This document shows positions 1 to 13,300 of a stretch of DNA of 64,000 nt, in pieces. The notes beneath the pieces were generated by a model. That model was not told where the DNA came from and searched no databases. It was given only the letters and a program-made list of their open reading frames with translations. Position 1 is the first letter of the stretch. The number at the start of each line of letters is the position of its first letter. The stretch spans positions 50,630,615-50,694,614 of the forward strand of contig NC_084591.1 in assembly GCF_033807715.1 (NCBI RefSeq). The letters are read 5' to 3'. Made by a program: the position numbers and the translations under genes. This DNA is from Cololabis saira. Its lineage: Eukaryota; Chordata; Actinopteri; Beloniformes; Belonidae.

Positions 1-430
1 AGGATACGTTAGTTTGTGAAACCAGAGAACCAGAGCAAGCAGTAATGATTGCTGGAGAAAATGTGGAACTGAGGAAGCCAATCACTTCCATGTATTTTGG
101 GATTGCAAGGTTATTGCACCCTATTGGGGGGAAATTCAAACACAAATATATTTGGAGTCAAGATTCCTGACAGGTTTGATTCTCTATATATGGGTGACAT
201 CCAATTTGAGGGGTGGAATTATAAAGATAAGAAACTGCTACAGATACTCCGCAGTGAGCAAAAAAGCTATTACAAGGAGGTGGTTAAAATCTGAATCCCC
301 CAACTACAGATGAATGGATAGGAATAATATATGAAATATATGAAATGGAAAAGTTGCCATTCTCTCTAAAAATCGAGAAGGAGAAATGTTACCAGATGTG
401 TCTAAGTGGACTGAGAACATAAAACCTATT
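1..430 (+). mobile_element. L1-type LINE, ORF2 C-terminal remnant
   Basis: The plus strand can be read as CWRKCGTEEANHFHVFWDC, the Cys/His motif near the L1 ORF2 C-terminus, followed by KKAITRRWLK and, after a frame change, EWIGIIYEIYEMEKLPFSL. It is broken by stops near 295 and sits in sf3b3 intron 12, antisense to the gene. The upstream part is outside the window. Confidence 0.75.
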
Positions 431-894
431 AGGTCTGACTTTTGCTAACTTGACAGAAATGTGGGGTCAAAATGTGTCTTGTAATATGATATACTGACAT
501 AATCTACAGCACAATCTTTACTCATTCTGCTTTGTGTGTAATCTTCTATATGTAATATTTAAGATGAGAAGCTTTCCATGTTCCATGTAAATATTTTACA
601 AAGAAAATTCTGGGAAGAGCCAGGAGGCAAAATGGACATTAGAAGTTCTACAAGATGTCCTGCCAATGTTATGTTCACTTACTTGAAGTGATTTTGACGC
701 TATGTAAATCTGCATCTGTGAAATCAAGGCTTTTCCAAATAAAAGATGAACATTTTAAAAAAAAGAAACCGGAGAACTCCTTTGTCCCCAGAAACCACAC
801 AAGTAAAAATGCACCTGTGGTTTTGACCAAAAACAACTGCTCTGCCAGTTAAAAGCCACTGGAGTCCAGTGTATGCAGGTTTCTTTTCACATAA
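431..894. other. Intronic AT-rich sequence, no gene seen
   Basis: Probably the 3' untranslated tail of the L1 remnant: AATAAA followed by an A-rich run occurs near 738-766. No exon or conserved motif is visible. Confidence 0.4.
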
Positions 895-1225
895 CTTAGT
901 TCAATTATGCAACTTATTAGTTTCACCAGGAAATGACCACTGTTTTGCAGTAACTATGAGTTCAGCATGCAGTAATCGTTCATTTCAACTCAGCTTATTC
1001 TGCTGTGGGCCCATAGATAAAGTGAAAGCTCTACTATTGTTCTAGATCCTTCTTTTGATGCTTTCATTTGGTCCATTTTAAAACTGCATTTAGATTGGTC
1101 AGATCTTTATCACACAAAGCAACAGGTCCGTTTCACCTGTACGGGAGCTGTTTTGAACGACAGCGATTAATCAAATCTGACTGAAGACAACTGTTTCCAG
1201 TGACAGATTTTAAGTGATTAAAGTG
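895..1225. repeat. Intronic module A, copy 1
   Basis: Contains ATGCAACTTATTAGTTTCAC, AGTTCAGCATGCAGTAATC and CTACTATTGTTCTAGATCC, which recur at 3840-4205 and in part at 2232-2350. It ends eight bases from exon 12. The origin is unknown; no TIR or poly(A) tail was seen. Confidence 0.75.
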
Positions 1226-1232
1226 TTGGTAC

Positions 1233-1305
1233 CTTCCACGTGTCTGCGGACCGTCCACACAGCGTTGGGGTTACCAGGCAGCTCAGACACGGCCATCTCC
1301 GAAAC
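1233..1305 (-). CDS. sf3b3: sf3b3 exon 12 (last exon in the window)
   Basis: Acceptor TTTTCTTAG, donor GTGGAAG before GTACCA. It encodes [20 protein letters not shown] followed by RHVE. The family continues with an Asp/Glu-rich start that is not found in bases 1-1232, so the next exon lies outside the window. Confidence 0.93.
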
Positions 1306-4300
1306 CTAAGAAAAACAAGCACAGAAGGAAACAAGGCCTTAAAATAGCAGAAGAGATTACGTTTGGGAGTTTTAGCTACAAACTATTTTCCAGTTAAACT
1401 TTAACTGCTTTTGTTCTTTTGTTAGGAATATGACTAAATCCTAATAGCTATCCAGACCGTGTTAACAGCCAGGAGCGTCCAGCATTCTGAAGGTGAATCA
1501 ACACCTGCTGTCTTCAGTGTCTGATACGTGGAGAATGTTGTTTTCATACTAAAAACTACGTTTCAGACACAGTTTTAATACTCTGGCTGGCCAGCCACTC
1601 AGGGATATTATTGACCAGCCAAGTGTATTTGGCAATTTACTTCAACGATCCAGAAATAGTGAAATCTATGTATCAATTTTCATTCAATATGCACAGATTC
1701 ACCCAAATCCCTAATGTCGTTCTGGCTTTTTAGAGCAAAGGTTTGATCCCCACCAGAAAAGAGCCGTTAGTTGTATGTCATTTCAGAACGCGTGTACCTC
1801 CAGTCCGTGTCGGAGAACTCGCAGAGTCGACCTGGGTCCTCGTCCGCAGGAAACGTACAGCTGAGGCGTGTCTTCGTTTGCCAAATCTGCAATCTAAGGA
1901 GCATGTAACAAAACAAACTGATGACATCAAATTAGGAATTTCAGTTTTAATCCAAAACTGTCCATCAGCACCAGGAACTAGACGGGAGGAAGGTTATGCA
2001 ACCTTTTGAAAATCACAACAGCTGGAAAATAGTGAGATTTTTGCAGAATGTACTTTACAACTACAATTTTATTCTCATCTTGTGCCTTTGATGCACATTT
2101 ACATCTTGGTGAAGTAAGTGTTGAATCAGAAATTGCATCTATCTCCACAATTTACCAGAGAAGAGACATGACAAACTCATCATTTCAACACTTGTCTTTT
2201 GCAATCCTGCAGGATGGTTTCATTATTCCACAGCCATGGGTGAAAGCTCTACTGTTGTTCTAGATCCTTCTTTTGATACTTTCATTTGGTCCATTTTTAA
2301 ACTGCACAACAGGTCCGTTTCACCTGTACGGGAGCTGTTTAATCGAAAACTGTCCATCATATCATTTCCTTTTCACAATCAGTGCATTTACATGGGAAGT
2401 TTAATTCCTCAGAATTAAAATTAAATCCGATTTAAAATGAGTAAAAATTACCACGTAAACACCTAATTCCGAATGAAAATGGCCATTCCGAATTAAACTT
2501 AATTCTGAAGTAAGTGGCTGGTTTATTCCGATTTTAAATCCGAATAGAATAATTCTGCGACCATGTATCCACTCATTCCTCTTTAAATTAATTCCGGTCT
2601 TTCTTTCTGCTCGTTCCCTCGCCCATCTGTCTCCATGACGCTTATATTCCACTGGGCTGGTTTTCCAAACAAAGTTTCAAGATGGCAGCACGCAGTAAAC
2701 GCTGGTCAAGAGCAGAGACCATTTATTTAATAAATAGAAATAATTAAAAGAAAAGAACAGATGGAAACAGGAAACATAAACATTGTGATCTTTTCAAGTT
2801 GCAGCGGCTAAGTTAGTTTTTCTTCCGGTAGTTTAACTTCCGATCCGCCCCCCTATCCAATCAGAACCTTCCCAACCCCCAGACCTGAAGAGGAATTGGA
2901 GAAAGACCATCAAACGTGTTTTCCATGTAAACCTCAATTCAGAATTACTATTTCCATGTAAACTAGAAGGAAAATAGTTTAATTCGGAATAATTAATCAA
3001 AAGTCATCCTGTAACCGTGGCCAGTGTGATTCATTACCTGGCAGGACATGATGGGGGACAGGTTCTCTTGTTCGTCCACCAGCACTAGGTTTTTGAGCGG
3101 CCGGGGCTGGAAGAAGAACGTGTCTCCTTCTTCTAACGGCATGGCAGAGGAGAACTCGGGCTCATCGTCATCGTCACCCAAGTGAGCAATTTGATAAAGA
3201 TAACTGGAGGAAGCAGAGCAGCAAGAATTAAAATAATTAAAATAATAAAAAATAAAAAGAAACGGGTATTTAGAAACTTACTGGTTTCCAAACTCTGAGG
3301 CCACAAACAGGAAGCCGGTTTTGAGAACACACATGCCTGTTGCCACGGGGATAGTGTCAAAATACTTCAGTCTGATTTCTGTGACCTAAAACACCAAATA
3401 GTTAATTTGTAATATTTATTCCAACTGGAAAGTAACTTTGACACAATGAACAGACTCAGCAAAGATGAACGAGGCCTAGTTTCCAAGTGCACTCACCATT
3501 TCTTCGTCCGTTTCCAGGGTGACTTTAAAGATGTCGCCCTGCTCTGTCTGAGCCAGGAAGAAGAACATAGACTTGGTCTTGTGGGTGGCCGAGCAGACAA
3601 ATATCATGCCCCGCTCCGGGTCGTCCAGGTCATTCTGGGGAATGGACAGACAAGAGGGAGGGAGAAAAAAGAAAGCAGAATGAAAATAAACAGGCATCCA
3701 GAGAACAATGATAGCTGGAAAGTAGAGTGGGTAAGTTGCACAATATCCAGGTTTCCACATTAATGGTGAAAACAACCCTGGTTCTCTTTATGTAATCGCA
3801 GCATAAATCATTCCAATTAGAAGAAACGTGACAAACGGCTGTCATGTTATGCAACTTATTAGTTTCACAAGGAAGTGACCAGTGTTTTGTAGTGACTACG
3901 AGTTCAGCATGCAGTAATCATTCATTTCAACTTACAACATTGAAGGAAAAGGACTGATGTTTTGCTAATCTGAAACTGCCAATTCATTCCACCTTATTCT
4001 GCTGTGATAGATAGATATATAGATAATAGATGAAGTGAAAGCTCTACTGTTGTTCTAGATACTTCTTTTGATCCTTTGATGGTCAGATCTTTATCACACA
4101 AAGCAACAGGTCCGTTTCCCGTCTATGGAGCTGTTTTGAACAACAACGACTAATTAAATCTGACTGAAGACAACTGTTTCCAGTGACAGATTTTAAGTGA
4201 TTAAAGCCTTCACCAGCACCAGGAACTGGACGGGGAGGAAGGTTATGCAAGGTGACTTTCTTTTGAAAATCACAACAGCTGTAAAATAGTGAGATTTCTG

Positions 4301-7300
4301 CAGAATTGAATGTACTTTCCAACTACAATTGGTCAGCAGAAATACTTTTTATTCTCATCTTGTGCCTTTGATGCACATTTACGTCTTGGTGAAGTAAGTG
4401 TTGAATCAGAAATTGCATCTATCTCCACATTTTATCAGAGAAGAGACATAACAATTGATCATTTCAGCACTTTAGTGGATGTCTTTTGCAATCCTGCAGG
4501 ATGGTGCAGGAAACGTGACGTATGGCCGTCATGTTCATGTGAGGAATATTCCTGTAACTCACCCTGCGGCGAGGGATTGGACAGCGGATGTCAGGCTGGT
4601 CTCCAAAGTTCTTGTAAGTGATGTAGTTTTCAGAGCAGATGAGAACCCCGCTGGGCCCGTCGGAACCACCAGGAACTAGACGGGAAGGAAGGTTACGCAA
4701 GGTCAGTTTCTTTTGGAAAAATCAGAGAAATAAATCACAGAAATACTTTTATTCTCATCTTGTGCCTTTGATGCACATTTACATCTCAGTGAAGTAAGTG
4801 TTGATTCAGACATTGCATCTATCTCCACATTTTATCAGAGAAGAGACATGACAAGCTCATCATATCAACAGTTTAGTGGATGTCTTTTGCAATCTTGCAG
4901 GATGGTTTCATTATTCCACAGCCGTGGTTCTGGACGAGCCCTGGAAGGCCACAAGACTCAGGAGATATGAGTTCAAAGGAAAACCCAACTTGCAAAACTC
5001 ATTGCTATTTTCGTTGTTGTTGCCAAGAAACCGGTTTATCGTGGTAGTTAAGAGCAGGTTTTGATGTGGCCGACAGTAAATCTATACCCTCTTAAAGAAT
5101 TCAAACCTGTTATAACCCCTGTTCAATCACAACTGTAAAAAAAATATTGATGAATGATTTGAATCTTTGTGTGTTGATACAAGGAGACAAATAAAGCATG
5201 GAGCAAGGATTGAAAACTGTTTTTCCCACTTGAATAAAGTTTGTGATAGACAATTAAAGTCTATTTATATACAAAAAAGGCCCATGACATACAGATGTGT
5301 TTTTGAATCATTTCAGCTCATGTGAGCAGGTTTTCAGGAAATTACCAGTGATGAGGAAATTGCCATGCTCTTCCAAAGCTTCACTGTACTTTCGTACCAC
5401 GTGATTCAAGCCCAGATCCAGTTCATAAAAGGTGAGTGTTTGCTGCGTGTTTGCAGCAGCTTCTCCCGTCGGGTCGTTGTCAGCTTCCTGGAATCAACAA
5501 ATGAACAGGGAAGAAGTTGCTACAAAGTCTGTTCATTGTTAAGTTAAAGGAACATATTACAGTTGGACCTTTTGACATAAGTCTTGAAAAACGTTATTTC
5601 TTTTAAATTCAGAATTGTTTTGAGATCAGAGATGTTAATCTTTCTCCAGTGACAGTCAGAGAAGAGACATGACAAGCTCATCACACCTACAACAGTCTGA
5701 GTTGGATGAAAGACCTGGAATCTAAAAAGCTCTTGGACAAATTCATAAAAACAGAACTGATTTGTTTCTCTTGAGCTCACCTCGTAGTCCATTTCTAGAC
5801 AGGCGAACATGGGGTTTTCAAAGCCAACGTCCACTCCGACGACGTGATAGACCAGCGTGTTTGCTTTATGAGCTTCCAGTGGAGAGGAGATGGTCAGCCG
5901 TGCAGCGGCGTCTCTGTTCAGAATATACACCAGTTTCTGTTTCTCTATCGCTCCTGGAGGAGTGAAGGACAAGAACACACAAAATATGCTTTAACATTCG
6001 GAGAGATGAGCTTTTACTTCTGCCAAAAGGTTAGGTAGTCAGGCACTCCCCACGAGAGCCACTGGTTGCAAAAAAGGTGGTTAAAGTTCCATTTCCTGGA
6101 GAGCTGGAGGAAGTGTCTGTGGTGAGGGAACTCAGGCTGCTGCTGCTGCTGCTGCCCCCGCGAGCCGGTTCAGAAAAGCGTAAGAAGATGGATGGATGGA
6201 TTTCAACGTTTCCCATAATAATCACGCGTGTGATTTTTTTCCTCTCCAAAATTGGAGCAGCCCTAACTCTTACCGATCATAACAGCTCTGCCTTTAGGGT
6301 CCACAGCCAGGTATTGTCCAGGGACAATTCTCCGGCAGCCGCTCTTCCCAAATGTTTCCTGGTGGATCTTCTCAAACATGTTTTTGGATGGATGATACTC
6401 CAGGATGACAATGCGGCCACTGTCACTTCCAACAACAATGTAATCTGTAAAAATGGAAAGGTACATTGTTGAAAGGTGCACTGTTAATTATCAATGTGTC
6501 AAATGCTTCAAATTTGTGAATTCAAATGAGCACAGGGAAGAGTGAGCCTTCAGCTCACGAGAAAGTAAAATCCTGGCCACACAAAGATTAGAAAGCTGCT
6601 ACCATCAACTGTCCAAACGTAATAATATTACAGTTCTCACTTCTACATTCAACTTTGATGCAAAACTGTCATGACAGAATGTGTTACAGAAAAGAATTTA
6701 AAAAAATTTACATTTAAAATAGAGTTGCAACGAATCATTAAATTCCCCGTATGGGAGCCTTTTGGCATCCCTGTCAAATATAATGATGAAGGACAGAGGT
6801 TAGTGGAAAAAAACGTGACGTGTGTAGGAACTGCCATGACAGTGGAAACACATCAAGCATTTGAAGCCACATCACCCCGGTGTTTGGAACACTGGCTGCT
6901 AAACAACGGCACATCCCTGCAGGATGGATGCAGTCCACGTTAGCCGTGCCTTTACAGTTGCAGGACGGGGACAGGGACTGCAGAGAAGCCCACACTCTCC
7001 CCGGACATCCTGGTCTTTTAAAAAAATCATTTGTAATTATAAGCTCGGGTCTGCTTTGCTTTCTTTCTTTTATTCTGCTTTGATGATGAGGACATAGGCT
7101 TTATTTCACTATTCATGTTTCAAGGAAGTTGATATGCCTTCTTATGTTGCACTTTAAGTTGTTTTTCATTAAAGGAGCTTGAGGCCGGATTGTGGCAAGA
7201 TTTATGAAAAAAAATCCGTATACATTTTAAGTTTTCTAGTAATAATGTCAGATGAAGCGTTCCAAACCCAAAAGAATGACCCCTCTAGTGTATCTCTCCT

Positions 7301-10300
7301 TTGCTTTGAACAGGCTGTGTGCTGCAAAATGTGCTGCAATTCGGTCCCGAATTTCCCGCGCTGGGCTGCGGATGTGACGTCACATGCCGCTGCATGTGCG
7401 TTCTCCCCTTTCTCCCGTGCCGGCTTCACTGTTGGCTGCAGTACCCCCAACGGCCGTCGTGGTGAAGGGTGGCGCTAGAGAGTCTCATTTCTTAAAAGGA
7501 GCCTCAAGCTCCTTTAATTATGTTAAAAGATATGTCTTGATTACTTTAAAAAGGAGCTTGAGGCCGGATTGTGGCAAGATTTATGAAAAAAATCCGTATA
7601 CATTTTAAGTTTTCTAGTAATAATGTCAGATGAAGCGTTCCAAACCCAAAAGAATGAGCCCTCTAGTGCAGGGGTTCCCAACCTTTTTTGTGCCGAGGAC
7701 CAGCAGAAGTATAAACAAAAAGCTCAGTTGACAATTTATGTCAATTTTAATAAACATTTTAGAAAAAAACAATGCATTTTAAAATGCAGGCTATCATTGT
7801 TTTACTAACTTTACAATGGTTTCAGGTGCATATATTTATCCACCAACAGGTGGCGACTCATTTTACGAAAATAACAGCCTATTTCAATTGCCAGACCGCT
7901 GCGACACTTTGCCAGCTGCTTTTTCCCCCAAAAGTTCGAGGAAGATGTCTTTTGCAGCGGGCAGTATTAGCTCCTCTCCAATTGTAAAGGGCTTTTTAGC
8001 TTTTGCAATCCGGTGAGCAACGAGATATGAAGCCCTCATTGCAGCGACGTTAGCTGATGTTGTGGCCTTTAAAACTTGCTTCTGCAAATCTAACTCACGT
8101 TTTTTTCCTTTCGAAAAAATCCACTGGTTTGTCTTTGAGAGAAGGATGTTTTGTATTTAAGTGTCTTTGGAGCTTGGATGGCTTCATTGGCGAGCGTTTC
8201 TCCACATAAAATACATAGTGGGTTTGGCGCCTCCAAATCGCCAATTGCAACAAATAGTACTACGTACCCCTTGGGGTTTTCAAACTGTGAGCCATAATCA
8301 GAGAGCAGCGTCTTGCTGCTGCAGGTAACTGCTGCACGGAGATGAGTGACGGACACTGGCCGATTTATGGTTCTGCGTTGCACCAACGCAGAGTTTACGG
8401 GGTAGGATACGTGGGGACGCGAACGTACGGTGCGCGTCGCACGCGTACCTACCGCCGTACCCTCGCCGTCGATTTAACGCGGAACCATAAATCAGGCTTA
8501 ACGGGCGCATTTGTCAGTTTTCTTTTCGTCTTTTCAACTGAGCACACAAACACAAACTGAGGGTGCAATGCTTGCTTATGCACCATCGTAGAACCGGGCC
8601 TGGCATAATATATGTCCGTATTGGTTCAATACGGAACTTTTAATTCCCAACTCCTACCTGGAGGTGAGCCCGAGTCCTCCCCGCAGCGCTGTCTGGCACA
8701 TAGAAAGATCTGGGCACAGACGCAGCAGGTCCTGTTGTCCCGCCACAAAGATTTTGCTGGCCTTAATGTTTCCTGTGTTTTATTTTGTTATTATTGATCA
8801 ATTGATGTGTGTGTGTGACAGACGTGTGTATGGGGCGTTAATGAAAATACGGGACAAATCGTTCCATTTTTTTCTCAAATAAAAGGACAATTCCGTATTT
8901 TACGGGACGGGTGGCAACCTTACTTGCAAGTCTTCTTTTATTTGCCGTATCCAGGCTAAAATGCTCCCGAACATTTGAAGTTTTGTTACCCGCAGCTGCG
9001 CTGGGACGCAAAAAAAAAAAAAGGCTGCGCTGAGACTGTCTGCAGCGCGGCTCTCGACAGAGATTGTATGAGGTGAAGTGAAGTGAGATGCCTCACTCCA
9101 TTGGGAAAAAAAACGTCTGGTGACAATTGCCGACAATTTTGATTATCGCTTTTTTGTCGACAACGTCGGCGAATCGGTGCAGCCCTAATTATCATCGGAA
9201 CACAAGCCATTCCACGGCCCGGTAGTAACGGCTCTACGGACCGGTACCGGTCCGGGGACCGGGGGTTGGGAATCACGGCTCTAGTGTATCTCTCCTTTGC
9301 CTTGAACAGGCTGTGTGCTGCAAAATGTGCTGCAATTCGGTCCCGAATTTCCCGCGCTGGGCTGCGGATGTGACGTCACATGACGCTGCATGTGCGTTCT
9401 CCCCGTTCTCCCGTGCCGGCTTCACTGTTGGTTGCAGTACCCCCAACGGCCGTCGTGGTGAAGGGTGGCGCTAGAGAGTCTCATTTCTTAAAAAGGAGCC
9501 TCAAGCTCCTTTAAGTTGATTTTATTTATTTCAATAATTTAAAAGTGTTTTGGAAAATCGCAACAGCTGTAAAATAGTGAAATTTTTGCAGAATTGAATC
9601 CACTTTTCAACTACAATTGGTCAGCAGAAATACTTTTATTCTCATCTTGTGCCTTTGATGTACATTTACGTCTCAGTGAAGTAAGTGTTGAATCAGAAAT
9701 TGCATCTATCTCCACATTTTATCAGAGAAGAGACATGACAAGCTCATCATATCAACACTTTAGTGGATGTCTTTTTCAATCCTGCAAGATGGTTTCATTA
9801 TTCCACAGCCGTGGTTCTGTACGAGCCCTGAAAGGCCAAAAGACTCAGGACATAATTGTGTTTGTCTAGTTTTTTTTGCTGATCCGAAAAATGATCGGAT
9901 CCATCATGACTCTGAGCAGAGAAACGATCCGAACCATAGGTTTTTTGATCCGTTGCACTCCTAATTTAACATCAAATTTGTTTGACATCAATAACGCCAA
10001 CATAAATAACGTATAAGTCGGAGGGTAATGGATGAGGGACAACCCCTGCTGATCTAATCCATCATCTACATGCACTTGCTTTAGAGGCTGAGTTAACAAA
10101 CAGGCGATATTAAATGTTATATGTCCACTCCACACCTGGGGCCTGTACTACGAAGCAGGATTTGGGGTTAGCGAGGTAACTTCAGGTTTAACCCTGGGTT
10201 TTCAGGACTACGACGGTGGTTCACTTCTTACCGGGGTACATCGCCATGGTAACTTATGCTGAACAGCTAACCTGCTCCGTAGCAGGTTATCTTCGAGATA

Positions 10301-13300
10301 CAGATTGCCGGGTATAAAAGCACCGCCCACTGACCAATCAGCTCTCTTGGAAAATGGCATGCCCTTTCGAAGAGAATCCAGTGGAGCTCGGTGCGCGGAT
10401 CGTGAGAGGATCCCTCCGATGATCTTCTTGTCATTTTTTTTTTCTGTTTGCTGCAAGTAATGTCAATGCTATTTCATTGTGCTTTTGTATACTGATATCA
10501 TCCTAAAACAGAGAGTGATATAGAAACACTAAAGCCTTGTACTTGTTGTACTTCTAAGATATGAAAGTGAGCCTACTTACCGCTTTGAATTATGTTTTTA
10601 TATTTATTTTTTATTTGCTCCCATGTGCGTTTCACTCCGCTGGGGTTGCAGCTGAAGGAATGAAGCTACAATTGTCATACACGCCATACGAATACATCTA
10701 AGCAACACATGCATTTAACAGAATAGACAACTGTAATTATAGTCAGATCTACTTATGCCCTAATGATGGGGCAGTGATGTTTATATCCCTATGAACTTAC
10801 GCATTTATACAGTCAGCGATCTTTTGCCAGCTGTCTTTCCTGCATTTTGCAGCTGCAACTGTGTTGCTTTTTGCCTGTATTATATGCCTATACTCATCAT
10901 ATTTCCGTAAAATTATTGTTTGCTCTTCGCTACTGAAATAACACTCTCTGACAGCGGACTTCTCCATGCTTGCGATTGGTCATGCGCTGAAAACACCGCC
11001 CCTTTTATGTGCACGTGCTCATATCCAGATTGGAGAAACCTGGGTTGATATACGGAGTTGATAACCACCGTCGTGTGACCGTTTAGCGTGATTGCAATTG
11101 TCCGGGTTAGTGAATCTGGATAAGGAAAAGATATCCTGGGTATGTTGAACTTGCTTCGTAGTACAGGCCCCTGGTATCGCAGTATTTCCAGGAAAAGTGC
11201 ACTCCCTTACTTCTTTCCCTCAAGACCAATAAAGTATCTATAAGGTTGTCAAATCAAATGCATGCCATGTTAAGAGTCTAGAGAGAAACCATTTTCTCTC
11301 ACACACAGACTTATGCACATGCACGCGTGCTTTTCATCCCTGTAAATCTATGTTTGCAGTCACAAGCAAACATGTCACCATGGTTACGTACCTTTGGTTC
11401 CTCCTGTGAGTCTGAAAGCCATCAGGGATCTCACAATGCCAAACACTTCCACTGTGAGAAGAGTGTGCACTTTTCCTGTGTTGGCATCCGGACGCAATAA
11501 TTCTAAGATCTTTCCTCTGGAAACAACAATCTCCTGCATCTTGGTTCCTGTGACAAAGAAATATGTTAAAATGTGTTATACAGTCACCTAACACTTTATT
11601 AGGTACACTTGTTCTATTACTTATTATAACCGCCAACCAGCCAGTCACATGACACTAACTCAATGTGTTTAGACACATAGACATGGTCAAGAAACCAAGT
11701 GGCAAAATGAGGAGATAAGATTAAAAGGGACTTTGAACGTGGTGAATTCCAAAAACTGCTGATCTACTGGGATTTTCATGTGCAGACATCTCAAAGGTTT
11801 GCAGAGAATAGTTCCAATAGTCCAAAAAAGGGGAAATATCCAGGAGCAGTCATCAAAATGCCTTACTGATGTCAGAGGTATGAGAAGACATATCAAACAC
11901 CAACTCAAATAATCACTCATTACAACCAAGAACACCATTTCTGAACACACAACCCACTGCGCCATGACTGTCATCAGCCAAGAACAGGAAACTGAGGCTA
12001 CAGTTCACATAGGCTCACCAAAACTGGATAATGCACCTCTCACTTTGTATTTCTTTGTACAATTTAAATTTTTTTTTTATCTTGTATTTTTTGCATAATT
12101 CTTGTCTGCAGAAATTGTAAATAGGTCATACTTATTCTCACTACCTCAAACTGCTGCACCTTAAAATGTTTATAATTTTTGTACATAGAAATTCCACATT
12201 TGTCTACTGTTCATTTGTTTATTGTTCACCTTATACCATAGAGAGCGAAACTACCGGAGTCAAATTCCTTGTTGGACAATGTTCGAACCTGGCCAATAAA
12301 GCTGATTCTGATTCTGATAATACAAGACTGCAAAACGTTGCAGGTAGGGGTGTAACGGGACATGCATTTGTACTGAACCTTGTAGGTACAGCTGAGCCCC
12401 GAGTTTCTTCTTCAGGGGTCCTTATTCTAGTTGTTGGGGAATCAGCCCGGGAACTGAGAGTTGTAGTCTGCCTTGCTCCTTGTTAATGGCTGTAAACCTG
12501 TTCGTAATCTTCCGGGCAATAAACTGGCTAGTGGAAGAGAAGAGCCCGTCTCCGCTTGGTCTGTGAAATGTTACAGTAGGGTGGACTACTTTTTTGAAGT
12601 GAGGAAAGATGGAGAATGAAAAGGGACTTTTGAACGGTTAGTTCACTTCCAAAAAGATGCAGATGGTTCGCTGGACAAGACTAAAGTTATTTGCATGTAC
12701 TGTTGATTTGAAATGAATTACCATCGAAGTACGTGGAGTCTCAAATACCACTTGCAGCCAAACACGCGACCGATTGATCCCACTTAGAAGGGGATATTTT
12801 TTGAGCCTTTTATTTTCCTCCATATGAGGTTAGACATAATTACATGGAAAATTTAACTGACCGATGCACTTCTTGTACAATGTTTGTGATGCTTATGGTT
12901 CATTGTTTTACATTGAGCTGCTTAAAAAAACCAAGGAATCTTAAGTTAGTCTTTACAAGTGTAAAGTTGGGACTACATTGTGTTTGTATTTAAGAAGGAA
13001 TGTTACATTCAGGTCAAAAGCTTTGTGGAAAGTTGAATAAACATTGGCATAAAGCAGCATATTTTCCCTTTCTCATGTTGTTAACGGTATTAGAAACATT
13101 TAAAAATATACCTAAAGGTAATTTAGAACAGCCAAAAATGTGTGAATAAATGTGCGATTAATCGCGAGTTAACTATGAACATGCGATTAATCACGATTAA
13201 AAAAATGTATCGTTTGACAGCCCTATTATCTACCACATGTATCAGAATTCAGCATTGCAAATACGTTGCCGAACGCCTAGACTTATATTTCCAAGACATA

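Larger units (their letters stand above)
7669..9278 (-). mobile_element. hAT transposon (Charlie/ZBED5-like), decayed, with 8-bp TSD
   Basis: Begins CAGGGGTTCCCAACC and ends GGTTGGGAATCACGG, flanked by the 8-bp duplication CTCTAGTG (7661-7668 and 9279-9286). The minus strand encodes pieces of a hAT transposase: [15 protein letters not shown] (finger-like) near 8200, then [20 protein letters not shown] and [19 protein letters not shown] (8087-7884). Frames shift between pieces, so it is dead. It has itself taken in a palindromic MITE (8340-8500) and part of a BED-finger hAT (about 8920-9187). Confidence 0.85.
7552..9510. mobile_element. TTAA-target MITE, second copy, split by a hAT
   Basis: Same termini as the 7173-7513 copy (AGGAGCTTGAGGC at 7552, GCCTCAAGCTCCT ending 9510, TTAA after it). 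It matches the sister copy up to CTCTAGTG at 7661-7668 and again from CTCTAGTG at 9279, so the hAT between is a later insertion. Confidence 0.8.

Noticed and set aside
3446..3775. Plus-strand ORF of 105 codons over sf3b3 exon 8
   Set aside because: Shadow of the minus-strand exon.
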